The notes under the pieces are model-generated. The model made no database searches. It saw nothing but the letters and a program-made list of their open reading frames with translations, and had not been told where the DNA came from. DNA of 64,000 bases, taken from contig OZ025875.1 in assembly GCA_964019415.1 (NCBI GenBank), forward strand, positions 7,423,306 to 7,487,305, read 5' to 3'. The DNA comes from Ianthella basta. Its lineage: Eukaryota; Porifera; Demospongiae; Verongiida; Ianthellidae. A program made the translations under genes and the position numbers. Shown here in pieces: positions 11,857 to 24,712 of this stretch (position 1 is its first letter; each line of letters opens with the position of its first letter).

Positions 11857-14800
11857 TTACTTTGTTTCAATTCTCTTTTTTGTTTTCTTGCTCTTGTCAA
11901 CCACTGCATACACAGCATTTGGGTCACATGGCTCAGACTGAGGGCCTGTTGCCTTCGGATCACCAGAAGGGCTTCCTTTGTTAGTCTCACTAGCAGCTTC
12001 ATTGGGATTTACCTCGTTCCCCATCCAATCCATCCCAATGACAGTGCTACTTTCATAGTGCTGCTCTTCTGTGTAAGGATCATGTGCAGTGGTAGTGTTT
12101 TGATCACCTTCTGTTTTGCGCTTCTTCTTCTTCATACTTTTGTCAACCACTGCATACACTGCATTTGGGTCACATGGCTCAGACTGAAGGCCTGTTACCT
12201 TCGGATCATCAGAGGGGCTTCCTGTTTCAACACCACTAGCATCTCCTTCAGGCTTCACCTCTTTCCCCGGCCGATCTATCCCAATGAGAGTGCTACTTTC
12301 ATAGTGCTGTTCTTCTGTGTAAGGATCTTGTGTAGCAGAAGTGCTTCGATCACCTTCTGTTTTGCCCTTCTTCTTTTTCTTACTTTTGTCAACCACTGCA
12401 TACACTGCATCGAGTGTACTTGATGGCTTTTCATTCTGTTGGTCATTTTCGACTGTGCTATGTCTGTCCCAATAGTTATCCTTGGGAAGAATTTCAGCTG
12501 CATCAATTTCATCATAGTCTCCATTGTACCTGATTCTGTTACCTTCCACTCTATTGAGACTTCTCGTTCTCAGAACATTGGCACTTTCAGGATTCAGTTC
12601 TTCCACATCTTGCTCTACTCTTACATCATCTACACAAGGTTCACATTGAATTTCATCATCAGCTGTTGATTTCTTCACTTTTCCTAGAGGTTCTTCCATT
12701 TTCTCTATACATTCCATGCTCTTGACTGAAGGTGACTGTTTCTTTAGTGATCCTTCCTTCCTCTTTGCCCTTCTCAACAGCACCACTCCAGCAATGAATA
12801 CAGCAATCAGCAATGCAAGGAGCAGGAAGGACACTGCTACACCAGACAGTACTGCTGTCAGGTCCAGTGCACCAGCTGTGGGTGAATCTGTGAGGGAGGA
12901 AGTGGTAGTGGAAGTAAATAATGCACAGATTCTGAAGACTTTACACCAGCATGAGAGATACTTGTATGTTGACTGGATATCCAGATAGTATGGTAGGTGT
13001 GGCTACTCTATAATGCAAGTGAGATTCATTCCCAACTGTTTCTTCCTTGTCTTCTTCACCTGTGCTGCTAGGTGTGGGAGTGTCAGTGTTATTGGATGTG
13101 GGTGTAGCAGTGCTGCTGGATGTGGGTGTGGCAGTGCTGCTGGATGTGGGTGCCATAGGTGCCCTCCCAGCTGAGTTCACTGCCACCACTCTGATGGTGT
13201 AGTTGGTACCATTGTGTAGTCCTGTCAAGTTGTAGTGGGTGCTATCACTTGTAGTGTTGACTGAGGTCCAACTCCCACTGTCCTCTCTCTTGTACTCTAT
13301 GACATAGTGCACCTCTCCATTGGGTTCAGTAGGAGGTAGCCAGTTCAGTTCAACACCATCTTGGAGCACTCTTGGGATGGTGACATTTCTTGGAGGGGAG
13401 GGATCTGTCAGAATAAGAAGACAAACAAGCATTATGGGTGTAAGGGGGAATGGAGTTGGATGAATTAGCCACAAAGACGCTTCACAGAGCTTGCCTACTT
13501 ATGTCCGGCATGCAATTGTGCTTGCATGCATGATACTATGCTGTATCAGATCTAGAAGGCACTATGCGTAGAACTCACTTGCTTCTCCTGTGGAAACACT
13601 CTTCACTGCTGGTGTTGCACTCCTGCTACCGTTACCAAGTGCCCATGCTGTAATCCTGTACTGAGCACCTGGTACTGCAGGGCTGATTGTAACTCTCCTT
13701 CCTCCACCTGTATTTGCATACTCTCCTATCATTGGCACTCCAAAGCGAAACACCTCATATCTAACAATGACTCTAGTTGCATTACCATGTGCTGTTGTCT
13801 CATACACCACTTGTGAGCTAGTCACATCTGTGACAGTGACTCCTGGGGGAGGAACTGAGTCAATGTGTGTGGGAGGGAGAAAGAGGGTATGATTTACTTC
13901 TACAATCACTGCTACTGTACACATGACATTGTGTAAAAAATGTACATATGCTGTAATACCGAATGTATCGAAGAAAGTCATGAAACAAATGTTAATTCTC
14001 CATCTACTGCCAATGTCAGAAATGACGAAATGCCAGTCCTCTCTTTGTGCACAGAACATACTGTAATGATGACAAGTGTTATCAGTGTTATCACCTGCTA
14101 CAGCACATTACGTTAAGACCCATTAGCAGTTAGTAGCCACAGTCATTTTGTATGTATCAAGTGCTGTACTGTACATATGCAGTAGTGATGTTGTGTGATA
14201 GAGTAGATTCATTTTGGACATTGTAGCACCAGACTGGATGTGTTTATTACTCACTGTTGTTTGATGATGTGAGGTAGAGATAGAAGTAGTTTGTTCTCAT
14301 GTCATCACAGTACACATCTCTGTTCTGGAAAGTGGCAATGTTGGTGATGTCCACATTGAGCCATGTTGTACGTGTGTATTGTCTCTGACTGACTCCTCCA
14401 CTGTCTAGTGTTCCGTTAGGGCTGTTGAACCAAGGTGATGGTGGTCCACTGCTGACGTCACATTTAACTCTGTATCCAGTTACTCCTGACCTTATTAAGT
14501 GATTTATCTGTTGTAGATCAGTTATGGGGAAGTGGTGAGGTATGAGTCTCCCTTCACTGTGGACAACACGACCACCTATGGAAATGTGTACAAATGTGAT
14601 AGATATTGTGTGTAGGTAGTAATATAAGAGGGTCCATTTGTTGTAACAATGCCATGACAGTTGTATGCCACTCATGTGTACACACTTGGTACTGCATACT
14701 GAATGATGCTTACCAGCAATATTGAGTGTGAAACTTCCATTAGCTTCCTGTCCACCTGCATCTGTCACCTGACAGGTGTATGTACCACTGTAAGTTGTGG

Positions 14801-15329
14801 ATATTGTAGTGATGGCCAAAATGAAATTCTTCTTGTAGAACTTTCTACTTTTAAACTGAGGTATAGTGCATACTCCGGTTGGACAGTTCCAGGTGAAGGT
14901 GAGTGGTGAGGTTAAGGTTTGCGCAGTTGAGTAACGTAGTTTCGTCTCATGAGGTAGACCAACAACCTGACAGACTAGAATGAGTTGAGTTCCAAGGGGA
15001 ACTGAGTCCCCAGATGTGAGGGTACTGTTGTGTGTGTAGGCATCAATCACTACAGTGACTGTTGAAGGAGGAAGTACCACAACAAACTCCATGAATCATC
15101 CTAGCATTGTGCCTCACTCTCTCTCCTTCCCCCTCACCATTCCCTGTTGTGTTTCCTCCTGTGAAAGTGAGACTAGCCCCCTCTTCCTGACTGCCACTGA
15201 CAGCTAGACCTGAATGGAGGAGGGGACACACCCTCCCCTCAACAAGTGTCCCTCCCCCTCACTGTATTGTGTGTCCTCACCTGCTGTGGCAGTGAGTGCA
15301 GTGAGAAGTAGAGTGAACAGCATCCTCAT
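11857..15329 (-). CDS. G3: Ig-Ig-FN3-FN3 receptor with long tail-1
   Basis: Predicted 812-aa receptor. Exons: 15329-15281, 15209-15138, 15058-14714, 14575-14255, 13854-13579, 13404-13060, 12887-11857; all phase 1. Ig1 41-155 has the variable segment of the STAQ/TIPQF type shared with G4 and G7. Ig2 156-262; FN3-1 263-354; FN3-2 and a minimal three-repeat stalk 355-469. The stalk donor lies inside GCACAG|GTGAAG, upstream of the site used by G1, because this is the only phase-1 choice. The tail (470-812) holds a helix, YDEI and three YAVVDKS copies in an internal 82-aa duplication (YAVVDKS to the next YAVVDKS) that also repeats HYESS. The stop overlaps AAAGTAAGC, which resembles a splice donor, so a further 3' exon cannot be excluded. 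Confidence 0.8.
13075..13155 (-). repeat. G3 stalk minisatellite, minimal
   Basis: About three 24-bp units encoding TATPTSSS-type repeats, near the shortest stalk in the array. Confidence 0.75.
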
Positions 15330-16121
15330 CCTCTACTCTACCGAGCACACTTCTCATATCTCTTAGTACTGAATGCACTATACGTATGTATAGGTACGTA
15401 TGTATTTTCAGAAGTAACCACTAAGTAAGGTGACCCCTATATGGCTTCCTTTCACTGTGTACTTTGACTGTATAGGGTATGTGGTTTCTCCATTAAGGTA
15501 TTGTGTCTACAGATTGTTGTGCCTCAGGGCCATTTAGATTATGTCAATAGTATACACATTGAATTCCTAGCTCTCCTGACAATGTATTTGTGTTTATCAT
15601 GACCACCTGCATTGGCTACAGTAGGGTAATGTGAACCAATTGCACGAATACTGTGTGACCTGGTGTGTTGTGGGTGCAGAGTGGTGTGTGTAGAAGAGCA
15701 CAGCACATCCATAGTGGAATATGACTTAGTGTTATGTATTACAACTCTTGTAGCGCCTTGTGTTAACATGTGTGTATGTGATGGTAGACATCAACATGAT
15801 ATGTATACTATGAATGAGTGGGTGCTACCATAGTCTGAATGTATATGCTTGTTCATTATCATTTTAGCTAGCTGTGGATTGATGGTGTTGACAATCATTA
15901 CACTTTTGCAATTGTTGATTAGATTAATCATTACCATTCATCCATCTTATCAATATTATACATACAAATATACATAACATATTGTCAATGAATATTGTAA
16001 TCAGTTTTGGGCACTTCATAAAGTTAGCATTAGCTCTACATTTATTGTACAATCATATTCTATGTATAACACAGTCACACACACTCACACACACATGGAT
16101 GTGCACACACTATACTAGTAA
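15330..16121. other. Spacer between G3 and G4
   Basis: No gene seen. It contains the conserved 5' flanking blocks (15430-15530 and 15600-15760) shared with G1 and G5. Only a short degenerate CA stretch near 16075-16110 stands where G2 and G6 carry long arrays. Confidence 0.5.
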
Positions 16122-19035
16122 TCACTTTCTCCCTCCATCTCCCTCCTTCTCACTGTCAACCCTCTGGTAGTGGTGCTCCTCCTCCTTGCCTTGGAGATCC
16201 ACCTCCTGATAGGTCCCCCCTCCCAGTTGAGTGTACACACTGTCACAGACCTGGCTCCCCACATCAAGTCCTTGGTACACAACCGCTCTCCCAACAATGG
16301 AACACTCCTCATCCACAACATCATAGGTGTGGTCTTTTGTACCCTCCTCCTCTTCTGTTGTCCCCCCCACCTCAGTTGTGCTGCTCACCTCTTCGGACTC
16401 TACCTTTCTGTCTGGGGAATCCCCTTTCTTTTCCCATGCCCTTCTCCCCAGCACCACTCCAATAGCAACCCCCACAGTGAGACTGAGTAGTGTCAGGAGA
16501 ACAAATACTGCCACCACACCAACTGCTATACCGGTTAAGTGAACTGCACCACCTGAATAGGGTAAAACACAAATAAAGACTTACATACTGTGATTAGTGT
16601 ATGTATGTATGTTTTTGAGTAGATGTGTGCTGTCCCCATTCACTGCTACTGACAATCTCTGTTGTGTACACTTGTGCAATCATGCTATGTACGTAGCTTT
16701 CAAAAGGAGAACAAAACTGTCAACAGACTATGTCAGAAAAGCATGCAAATTTACACACTAAAATTTAATGCGTGTACTGTACAGCTTTTACACCTGGAGT
16801 CTTTGGGCCACAGACCTTTCAGACCACGGCATTCCTGAAGGAGTTTGTACAGTATTAAGTATTACTATCTGTACTCTACATATGCCCACCTGGTGTGTGT
16901 GTATCTTCACTGTTCTTGTCCCTGTGTTTAGTGTTGCAGTACTGCTGGATGTGGGTGTGGCAGTGCTGCTCATTGTGAATGATGCCTGCTTCATCATGTT
17001 CACTGCCACCACTCTGATGGTGTAGTTGGTACTACTGTGTAGTCCTGTCAAGTTGTAGTGGGTGCTATCACTTGTAGTGTTGACTGAGGTCCAACTCCCA
17101 CTGTCCTCTCTCTTGTACTCTATGACATAGTGCACCTCTCCATTGGGTTCAGTAGGAGGTAGCCAGTTCAGTTCAACACCATCTTGGAACGCTCTTGTAA
17201 TGGCGACATTTCTTGGAGGAGAGGGGTCTGTAGCAAAACGTTCGGAGGTGGGGGATTGCTCAATGGATGAAGTAACCACAATATTAATAAGGCTTCACAA
17301 CTTGCATGATTACGTATATCCAAGCATGTGCTTGCATATACCTGATACTGTGCTGTATCAGATTTAGGAGGCACCATATGTAAAACTCACTTGCCTTTCC
17401 AGTGGTAACAATCTTCACTGCTGGTATTGCACTCCTGCTACCATTACCAAGTGCCCAAGTTGTAATATTGTACTGAGCACCTGGTACTGCAGGGCTGATT
17501 GTAACATTCATCCCTCTGCCTGTATTCACATACTCTCCTATCATTGGTACTCCAAAGCGGAACACCTCATATCCAGTAATGACTCTAGTTGCACTGCCAT
17601 GTGCTGTTGTCTCATACACCACTTGTGAGCTAGTCACATCTGTGACAGTGACTCCTGAGGGAGGAACTGAGTCAATGTGTGTGGGAGGGAAAAAGAAGAA
17701 ATGATTTACATGAAAGGTTTACTGCTATGGACTGGGCTAGTCTCATGAGGCAGATCGCTAGGCCACTAACTTGCCTCCACGCTTTAAGATTATGTCATTG
17801 GTCGGTGATGACCTAATCTGTAAAATGAAGGTAGTAGTGATAAGTCTGCTGTCCTCTTACCCCAATAGTAGTCTGGCTCATAGACTAGTATTGGGCTACT
17901 GCACACCTGATTTGTATACTGTGATACCAAATATGGAAGAAAGTCATGAAATAAGTGTTGGATCTCCATCGATAATGTGGTAGAGGCTCATGCTACGTTG
18001 TCTACATTTATGGAGCGTTGATGAGCATTCACGTAGCCAAAGTGATGGTTCAAGTAAACGTTTCGACCAAACCGACGAAATCGACCGAAAAGATTTACTC
18101 GAACCATCCCTTTAGCTACATAAATGCTCATCAACGCTCCATAAATATGATTCTACTTCAACTGCAAGTGTCAGAATGAAGAAATGCCAGACTTCTCTTT
18201 GTGCAAATTGCATAATGATAACAAGCATTATCACCTCCAATATTAAGACCCATCAGCAGTAGCCTACAGTCATTTTGTGTTGTATGAAGTGCTGTACTGT
18301 ACACATGCAGCAGTGATGTTGTGTGATAGAGTGGATTCATTTTGGACATTGTAGCAACAGATTGGATGTGTTTATCACTCACTGTTGTTTGATGATGTGA
18401 GGTAGAGATAGAAGTAGTTTGTTTTCATGTCATCACAGTACACATCTCTGTTCTGGAAAGTGTCAATGTTGGTGGTGTTCACATTGAGCCATGTTGTACG
18501 TGTGTATTGTCTCTGACTGACTCCTCCAGTGTCTAGTGTTCCATTAGGGCTGTAGAACCAAGGTGATGGTGGTCCACTGCTGGCATCACATTGAACTCTG
18601 TATCCAGTTACTCCTAACCTTATTAAGTGATTTATCTGTTGTAGATCAGTTATGGGGAAGTGGTGAGGTATGAGTCTCCCTTCACTGTGGACAACACGAC
18701 CACCTATGGAAATGAGTACAAATGTGATAGATGGAGTTTGTAGGTAGTAATATAAGAGTGATCGTTTGCTGTAACAATCCCATGGCAGTTGTATGCCACT
18801 CATGTGTACACACTTGATACTGCATACTGAGTGATGCTTACCAGCAATATTGAGTGTGAAACTCCCATTAGCTTTCTGTCCACTTGCATCTGTCACCTGA
18901 CAGGTGTATGTCCCACTGTAAGTTGTGGATATTGTAGTGATGGCCAAAATGAAATTATTCTGGTAGAACATTCTACTATTAAACTGAGGTATAGTGCATA
19001 CTCCGGTTGGACATTTCCAGGTGAAGGTAAGTGGG
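16122..19035 (-). pseudogene. G4: 5'-truncated tail-2 receptor gene
   Basis: Tail-2 partner of G3, lacking its start. Remaining exons: partial Ig1 about 19035-18842, Ig2 18703-18383, FN3-1 17666-17391, FN3-2/stalk 17227-16890, tail-2 16552-16122. The 5' half of Ig1, the linker, the signal exon and the 5' flank (about 1 kb compared with G2) are gone, replaced by a retroelement fragment at about 19036-19390. The stalk exon ends CACCAG|GTGGGC in phase 0 while the tail exon needs phase 1, a second problem shared with G6. Tail-2 itself is intact (YDVV, VVYQGL, SVYTQL, TYQEL, HYQRV). Without a signal peptide it should not make a surface receptor; intact downstream exons suggest recent loss or a role as donor for gene conversion (inference). 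Confidence 0.7.
18007..18145. mobile_element. Small foldback (hairpin) element in G4 intron
   Basis: Perfect 23-bp inverted repeat at 18007-18029 and 18123-18145, with further imperfect pairing inward (GGTTCAAGTAAA against TTTACTCGAACC). No paralogue has it at the corresponding place in its Ig2/FN3-1 intron, so it looks like a recent insertion of a small non-autonomous, MITE-like element. Confidence 0.65.
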
Positions 19036-19044
19036 TAGGTAAGG

Positions 19045-19403
19045 TAAGCTTACAGCAACCTGGCTCTAGATTCATCATCATTGCACAGTGTGAGGATGGT
19101 GTCAAACAGAGCATCAATCCTTGGCCTATCTCAGACTTTCTGCCTACTCGATGTAGTGGGTGCAGGCATCTCGGGTGGTAGGTCTTGCTTCCACACCCTC
19201 AAAGAAAGATCTCTTTCCTCATACTGAGTTGTTGAGAGGTGAGCTGGTAACAGGTCTGGCATAAGTGACTGGGCTCCATCAGCTGAAGCCAAAAAGGCAG
19301 TAGGTGCAAGATAAGAGGCCCTTCGTATGCCAAGACCACCACACCAGACAAGAGTGGCCTGAAGCCAGCAGGGATCATCAGGACGGACCTTATGTAATAC
19401 CAT
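19045..19403 (-). mobile_element. Retroelement reverse-transcriptase C-terminal fragment
   Basis: Minus-strand reading frame carrying RPDDPCWLQATL, CGGLGIRRASYLAPTAFLAS and, after one in-frame TGA at about 19131, DRPRIDALFDTILTLC to a TAA at 19052-19050. The GGLGIR..LAP.AFLAS pattern is typical of the C-terminal region of reverse-transcriptase polyproteins of invertebrate retroelements. No catalytic YXDD region is present. It sits at the breakpoint that removed the 5' end of G4; co-duplicated spacer resumes at about 19390. Confidence 0.6.
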
Positions 19404-19589
19404 TTCACAATAAGATGTACAGACACTATTTAAGCAACTGTGATTAATGCAGTGTGCGTGAACTCTTTAATTACGCAGACAGATAATTGAAACAAGTTTT
19501 ATTAGCTCTCACTGCTTCTGTCCAATAGAAAAAATGCATGGCTTACTTCACACTGGGGGTGTGGCTGTAGATAATGAGCTAGCTGTTTA
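19404..19589. other. Spacer, co-duplicated
   Basis: Matches about 10060-10300 of the G2-G3 spacer and part of 29740-29880. A minus-strand AATAAAA near 19500 is at the same place as in the other copies. No gene seen. Confidence 0.5.
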
Positions 19590-20590
19590 ACTTCATATCC
19601 CTCCGCTCCCTTTCATAATTTTGTCAACCAGTGTACAAGCTGCATTTGGGTTGCACAGCTCAGGCAGATGGCCTGTTTCTCTTTCTTTATTATATGCATA
19701 GGGCCTTCCTCCACCATGTCACCATGGTTTCTTTGGGGTTTGATTCCAGCCAGATTCCTGTACCCACTGCCAAATTCATAGTGCAGCTCTTCTGGATGAA
19801 CACCCAGTGTGGCGGTTGCCCTTGGACCAACGTCTGTTTGTCCTTCCTCTATTCCTTGCTCTTGTTGACTTCTGCATGCGTGTGCCACAACTGTGTCATG
19901 GGGATGAGGCTGAGGGCCTGCTCCCTTTGTGATATCAGAAGTGCCCTTCTCAACATAGCTAGCATCCCCTTCAGAAATCTCTCCCGCATAATTCCCAAAC
20001 CAGCCCTGTCCAAAAAATACTGGGATGTATGCATATGCACATAGTCTTGTTCTTCCATGTCAACATCCTGAACACTGGTAGCACTATGAACAGCTTCTGT
20101 GTTCCTATTCTTTGTTTTCTTACTTTTGTCAACCTCTGTGTACACTGCATCTTATGTGCATATTGGCTGGTCACTCTGCAGGCCCTTTTCTGCTTTGTCT
20201 TCATCATCTCGGTTCTTAGAAAGAACTTCTGCTGCATTAATTTCATCATAGTCTTCAATGTACCTGACTCTGCCGCCATCATCTCTATTGAGGGATCCCT
20301 ATCTCAGAATATCAATTCCTTCAAAGTGCAGTCCCACCAAATTCTGCTCCACCCATTCATCATTTATCTGCTGCTCTCTTTCATTACCTGCTGCAGGCTC
20401 TCCCTCTATCCCTTGAGATCCTTGCCATACTGTCAATGTACCTTTCTCTGTGCATTCTATCCTCTCAACTAACGTCTCTTCTCTAATGATTTTCTCTTCC
20501 TCTTTGCCCTTCTTAACAGCACTAATCCAACAATGATCCCAGCAATGAGCAGTGCAGGAAGGACACTGCTACACCTGAGAGTACTGCAGT
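19590..20590 (-). pseudogene. Decayed tail-3 exon, copy 2
   Basis: Second remnant of the tail-3 membrane/tail exon. Minus-strand pieces in different frames include DAVYTEVDKSKKTKNRN, EEQDYVHMHTSQYFLDRAG, a decayed EVNKSKE and HYEFGSGYRNLAGIKP. The membrane segment near 20480-20570 has a deletion relative to copy 1. Frameshifts and stops prevent translation as one tail. It lies between the broken G4 and the 3' end of G5, like copy 1 between G2 and G3. Confidence 0.6.
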
Positions 20591-21010
20591 TAATGTACTA
20601 CTGGACTGCGTTCCATGTACTTGCTGCATACTTAGATTATTCTATCATATACAGTACCCTTAATTATAAATTAGCAGGTGAGATGCTTATATGTATGTTT
20701 CATGCCCTATGTATGTCATACTATAACTACATATGTGGCAATGATCGTACTCATTTCCCATACGTGCATGCAATATCATGAGAATTTACATAATAGACTA
20801 ATCAAATGAAGGATTCAAACAGACTTACGGAATACGAATACATATGTAAACTGTGATGTAATATAATTTTTGTAGTGAATTACCAAGTTGGAGAATCATA
20901 CGTAGTAAACATATTATAGTTCACACAGGTAATGCTATGTTGATGAGAGTGAAAGGGAATTCGTATGCACACACATAAATCACACTTGCACACATGCTTG
21001 AGTGAAGTGC
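20591..21010. other. Spacer downstream of G5
   Basis: Close copy of 11441-11856. No gene seen; it probably contains the G5 3' untranslated region. Confidence 0.5.
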
Positions 21011-24000
21011 TTACTTTGTTTCAATTCTCTTTTTCATTTTCTTGCTCTTGTCAACCACTGCATACACTGCATTTGGGTCACATGGCTCAGACTGAGGGCC
21101 TGTTACCTTTGGATCACCAGAGAGGCTTCCTTTTTTAGTATCACCAGGACCTTCATTGGGATTTACCTCGTTCCCCACCCAATCCATCCCACTGACAGTG
21201 CTACTTTCATAGTGCTGCTCTTCTTCAGTGTAATGATCTTGTGTAGCGGTAGTGCTTTGATCACCTTCTGTTTTGCCCTTCTTCTTTTTCTTGCTTTTGT
21301 CAACCACTGCATACACTGCATCTGGTGTACTTGATGGCTTTTCATCCTGTTGGTCATTTTCAACTGTGCTATGTCTATCCCAATAGTTATCCTTGGGAAG
21401 AATTTCAACTGCGTCAATTTCATCATAGTCTCCATTGTACCTGACTCTGCTACCGTCCACACTATTGAGGCTTCTATTTCTCAGGACATCGGTGCTTTCA
21501 TGATTCAGTTTTTCCACATATTGATCTACTCTTACATCGTCTATGCAATGTTCACATTCATCATCAGCTGTTGGTTTCTTCACTTTTCCTTGAGGTTCTT
21601 CCACTTTCTCTATACATTCTATGCTCTTGACTGAAGGTGGCCATTTCTTTAGCGATCTTTCCTTTCTGTTTGCCCTTCTCAACAGCACCACTCCAACAAT
21701 AATCCCAGCAATCAGCAGTACAAGGAGCAGGAAGGACACTGCTACACCTGACAGTACTGCTGTCAGGTCCAGTGCACCACCTGTGGTAGGATCTGTGAGG
21801 GAGGAAGTGGAAGTGGAAGTAAATAATGCACAGATTCTAAAGACTTTACACCAGCATGAGAGATACTTGTATGTTGACTGGATATCCAGATAGTATGGTA
21901 GGTGTGGCTACTCTATAATGCAAGTGAGTTTCTTTCCCAACTATCTATTTTTTCCTTGTCTTCTTCACCTGTGCTGCTAGGAGTGGGAGTGGCAGTGATA
22001 TTGGATGTGGGTGTGTCCGTGGTGCTGGATGTAAGTGTGGCAGCGCTACTGGATGTGGGTGTGGCAGTCCTGGATGTGGGTGTGGCAGTGCCGCTGGACG
22101 TGGGTGCCATAGGTGTCCTCCCAGCTGAGTTCACTGCCACCACTCTGATGGTGTAGTTGGTGCCACTGTGTAGTCCTGTCAAGTTGTAGTAGGTGCTATC
22201 ACTTGTAGTGTTGACTGAGGTCCAATTCCCAGTGTACTCTCTCTTGTACTCTATGACATAGTGCACCTCTCCATTGGGTTCAGTAGGAGGTAGCCAGTTC
22301 AGTTCAACACCATCTTGCAATACTCTTGTGATGGTAACATTTCTTGGAGGGGAGGGATCTGTTGTGGTAAGAGAACAACAGAGAGCATGGGAAGGGGGTC
22401 ATCAGTAAATGAAGCAACCACAATGATACTGAACTGAACTTACATAATGATGTCAAAAACATGTGTTTGTATGCATAATACTATGCTGTTTCTGATCTAG
22501 GAGGCACTATGTATATGTAGAACTCACTTGCTTCTCCAGTGGAAATACTTTTCACTGCTGGTGTTGCACTCCTGATACCGTTACCAAGTGCCCATACTGT
22601 AATCCTGTACTGAGCACCTGGTACTGCAGGGCTGATTGGTACATTCCTCCCTCTACCTGTATTCACATACTCTCCAATCATTGGTACTCCAAAGCGGAAC
22701 ACCTCATATCCAGTAATGGCTCTAGGTGCACTGCCATGTGCTATTGTCTGATACACCACTTGTGAGCTAGTCACATTTGTGATAGCAACTCCGGGAGGAG
22801 GAACTGAGTCAATGTGTGTGGGAAGGGAAAAGAAGAAATGATGTACATGTATGTATGTTCACTGTTTGTCTCATGAGGCAGACCACTAACTTGAAGATTA
22901 CGCCATTAGTTGGCGATGACTTAATCAGTAAAATGAAAGCAAGGTAGCAGTCTGGCTCACGAGACTAGTATTGGTCTACTTCACACCATTTATACTTACT
23001 ATATACATGTGTATATATACTTATGCTGTGTATATATGCGTATGCTGTGATTCCAATATGGACAAAAGTCTACATGCTTTAAGATTGTGTCATTGGTCAT
23101 CGATATGATCTAATCTGCTAAATGGAGGCAAGGTATAGCGGTCTGGCTCATGAGACTAGTATTGGGTTAATTCACACCTGATTTGTACTTACTATAAACA
23201 TTTGTACATGGTATGCTGTGATTCTAAATATGGAAGAAAGTCATGAAACAAGTGTTGATTCTATTCATTATTCATTCATATACATCTACTGCAATGTCAG
23301 AATAATGAAACGCCCTCTCTTTGCAGACAGATCATACTGATAATGAGCAGCATTGACATCTATCCCCTCCTACTTTAAGACTGCTATATTAACAACAGGC
23401 ATTGTGTTGCAAATGTCAGAATGAAGAAATACCAGCCCTCTCTTTGTGCACAATGATAACAGTGTTATCAGTGTTATCACACTATAGCACATTACTGTAA
23501 GACTTATTAGCAGTTAGTAGCCACAGTCATTTTGTGATGTACGAAGTGCTGTACTGTACATATGCAGCAGTGATGTTGTGTGATAGAGTGGATTCATTTT
23601 GGACATTGTAGCACTAGATTGGGTGTGTTTATTACTCACTGTTGTTTGATGATGTGAGGTACAGATAGAAGTAGTTTGTTCTCATATCATCACAGTACAC
23701 ATCTCTGCTCTGGAAAGAGTCAATGTTGGTGGTGTTCACATTGAGCCATGTTGTACGCGTGTATTGTCTCTGACTGACTCCTCCAGTGTCTAGTGTTCCG
23801 TTAGGGCTGTTGAACCTAGGTGATGGTGGTCCTCTGCTGACATCACATGTAACTCTGTATCCAGTTACTCCTGACCTTATTAAGTAATTTATCTGTTGTA
23901 GCTCAGTTATGGGAAAGTGGTGAGGTATGAGTCTCCCTTCACTGTGGACAACACGACCACCTATGGAAATGTGTACAAATGTGATAGATGGAGTTTGTAG

Positions 24001-24712
24001 GTAGTAATATAAGAGGGTCCATTTGCTGTAACAATGCCATGGCAGTTGTATGCCACTCATGTGTATACACTTGGTACTGCATACTGAGTGATGCTTACCA
24101 GCAATATTGAGTGTGAAACTCCCATTAGCTTTCTGTCCACCTGCATCTGTCACCTGACAGGTGTATGTCCCACTGTAAGTTGTGGATATTGTAGTGATGG
24201 CCAAAATAAACTTATTCTGGTAGGACCTTCTACTTTTGCGCTGAGCTATAAAACATAATCCATCTGGACAGTTCCAGGTGAAGCTAAGTGGTGTGGTTGA
24301 GGTGTGACCACTAGTGAAGCGGAGTTTTGTTCCATAAGGTAGACCAACAACCTGACAGACTAGAATGAGTTGAGTTCCAAGGGGAACTGAGTCCCCAGAT
24401 GTGATGGTACTGTTGTGTGTGTAGGCATCAATCACTACAGTGACTGTTGAAGGAGGAATGAGCATAACTAACTCTATCAACACCCCTACCATTGTGCTTT
24501 CTCTCTATCCTCCCCCTCACCATTCCCTGTTGTGTTTCCTCCTGTCAAAGTGAAACTAGCCCCCTCTTCCTGACTGCCATTGCCAGCTAGACCTGAAGGG
24601 AGGAAGGGACACACCCTCCCCTCAGCAAGTGCCCCTCCCCCTCACTGTAGTGTGTGCCCTCACCTGATGTGGCAGTGAGTGTAGTGAGAAGTAGAGTGAA
24701 CAGCATCTTCAT
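21011..24712 (-). CDS. G5: Ig-Ig-FN3-FN3 receptor with tail-1
   Basis: Predicted 744-aa receptor. Exons: 24712-24664, 24592-24521, 24443-24099, 23960-23640, 22803-22528, 22358-21969, 21792-21011; all phase 1. Signal peptide MKMLFTLLLTTLTATS. Ig1 41-155 with the HTSTTPLS/QRKSRRSYQNK variable segment shared only with G6. Ig2 156-262, FN3-1 263-354, FN3-2 and a five-repeat stalk 355-484. The stalk donor ACAG|GTGAAG is the same as in G3. The tail has YDEI, two YAVVDKS and HYESS. The Ig2/FN3-1 intron (23639-22804) is longer than in the other left-block genes and seems to contain an internal duplication of the intron sequence (22890-23000 against 23080-23240). Confidence 0.8.
21985..22112 (-). repeat. 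G5 stalk minisatellite
   Basis: About five 24-bp units, one shortened by loss of three bases (frame kept), encoding Ser/Thr/Pro repeats. Confidence 0.75.

Noticed and set aside
19849..20145. Reading tail-3 copy 2 as an intact gene
   Set aside because: Its motifs fall in different frames with stops between them, and no ectodomain exons precede it.
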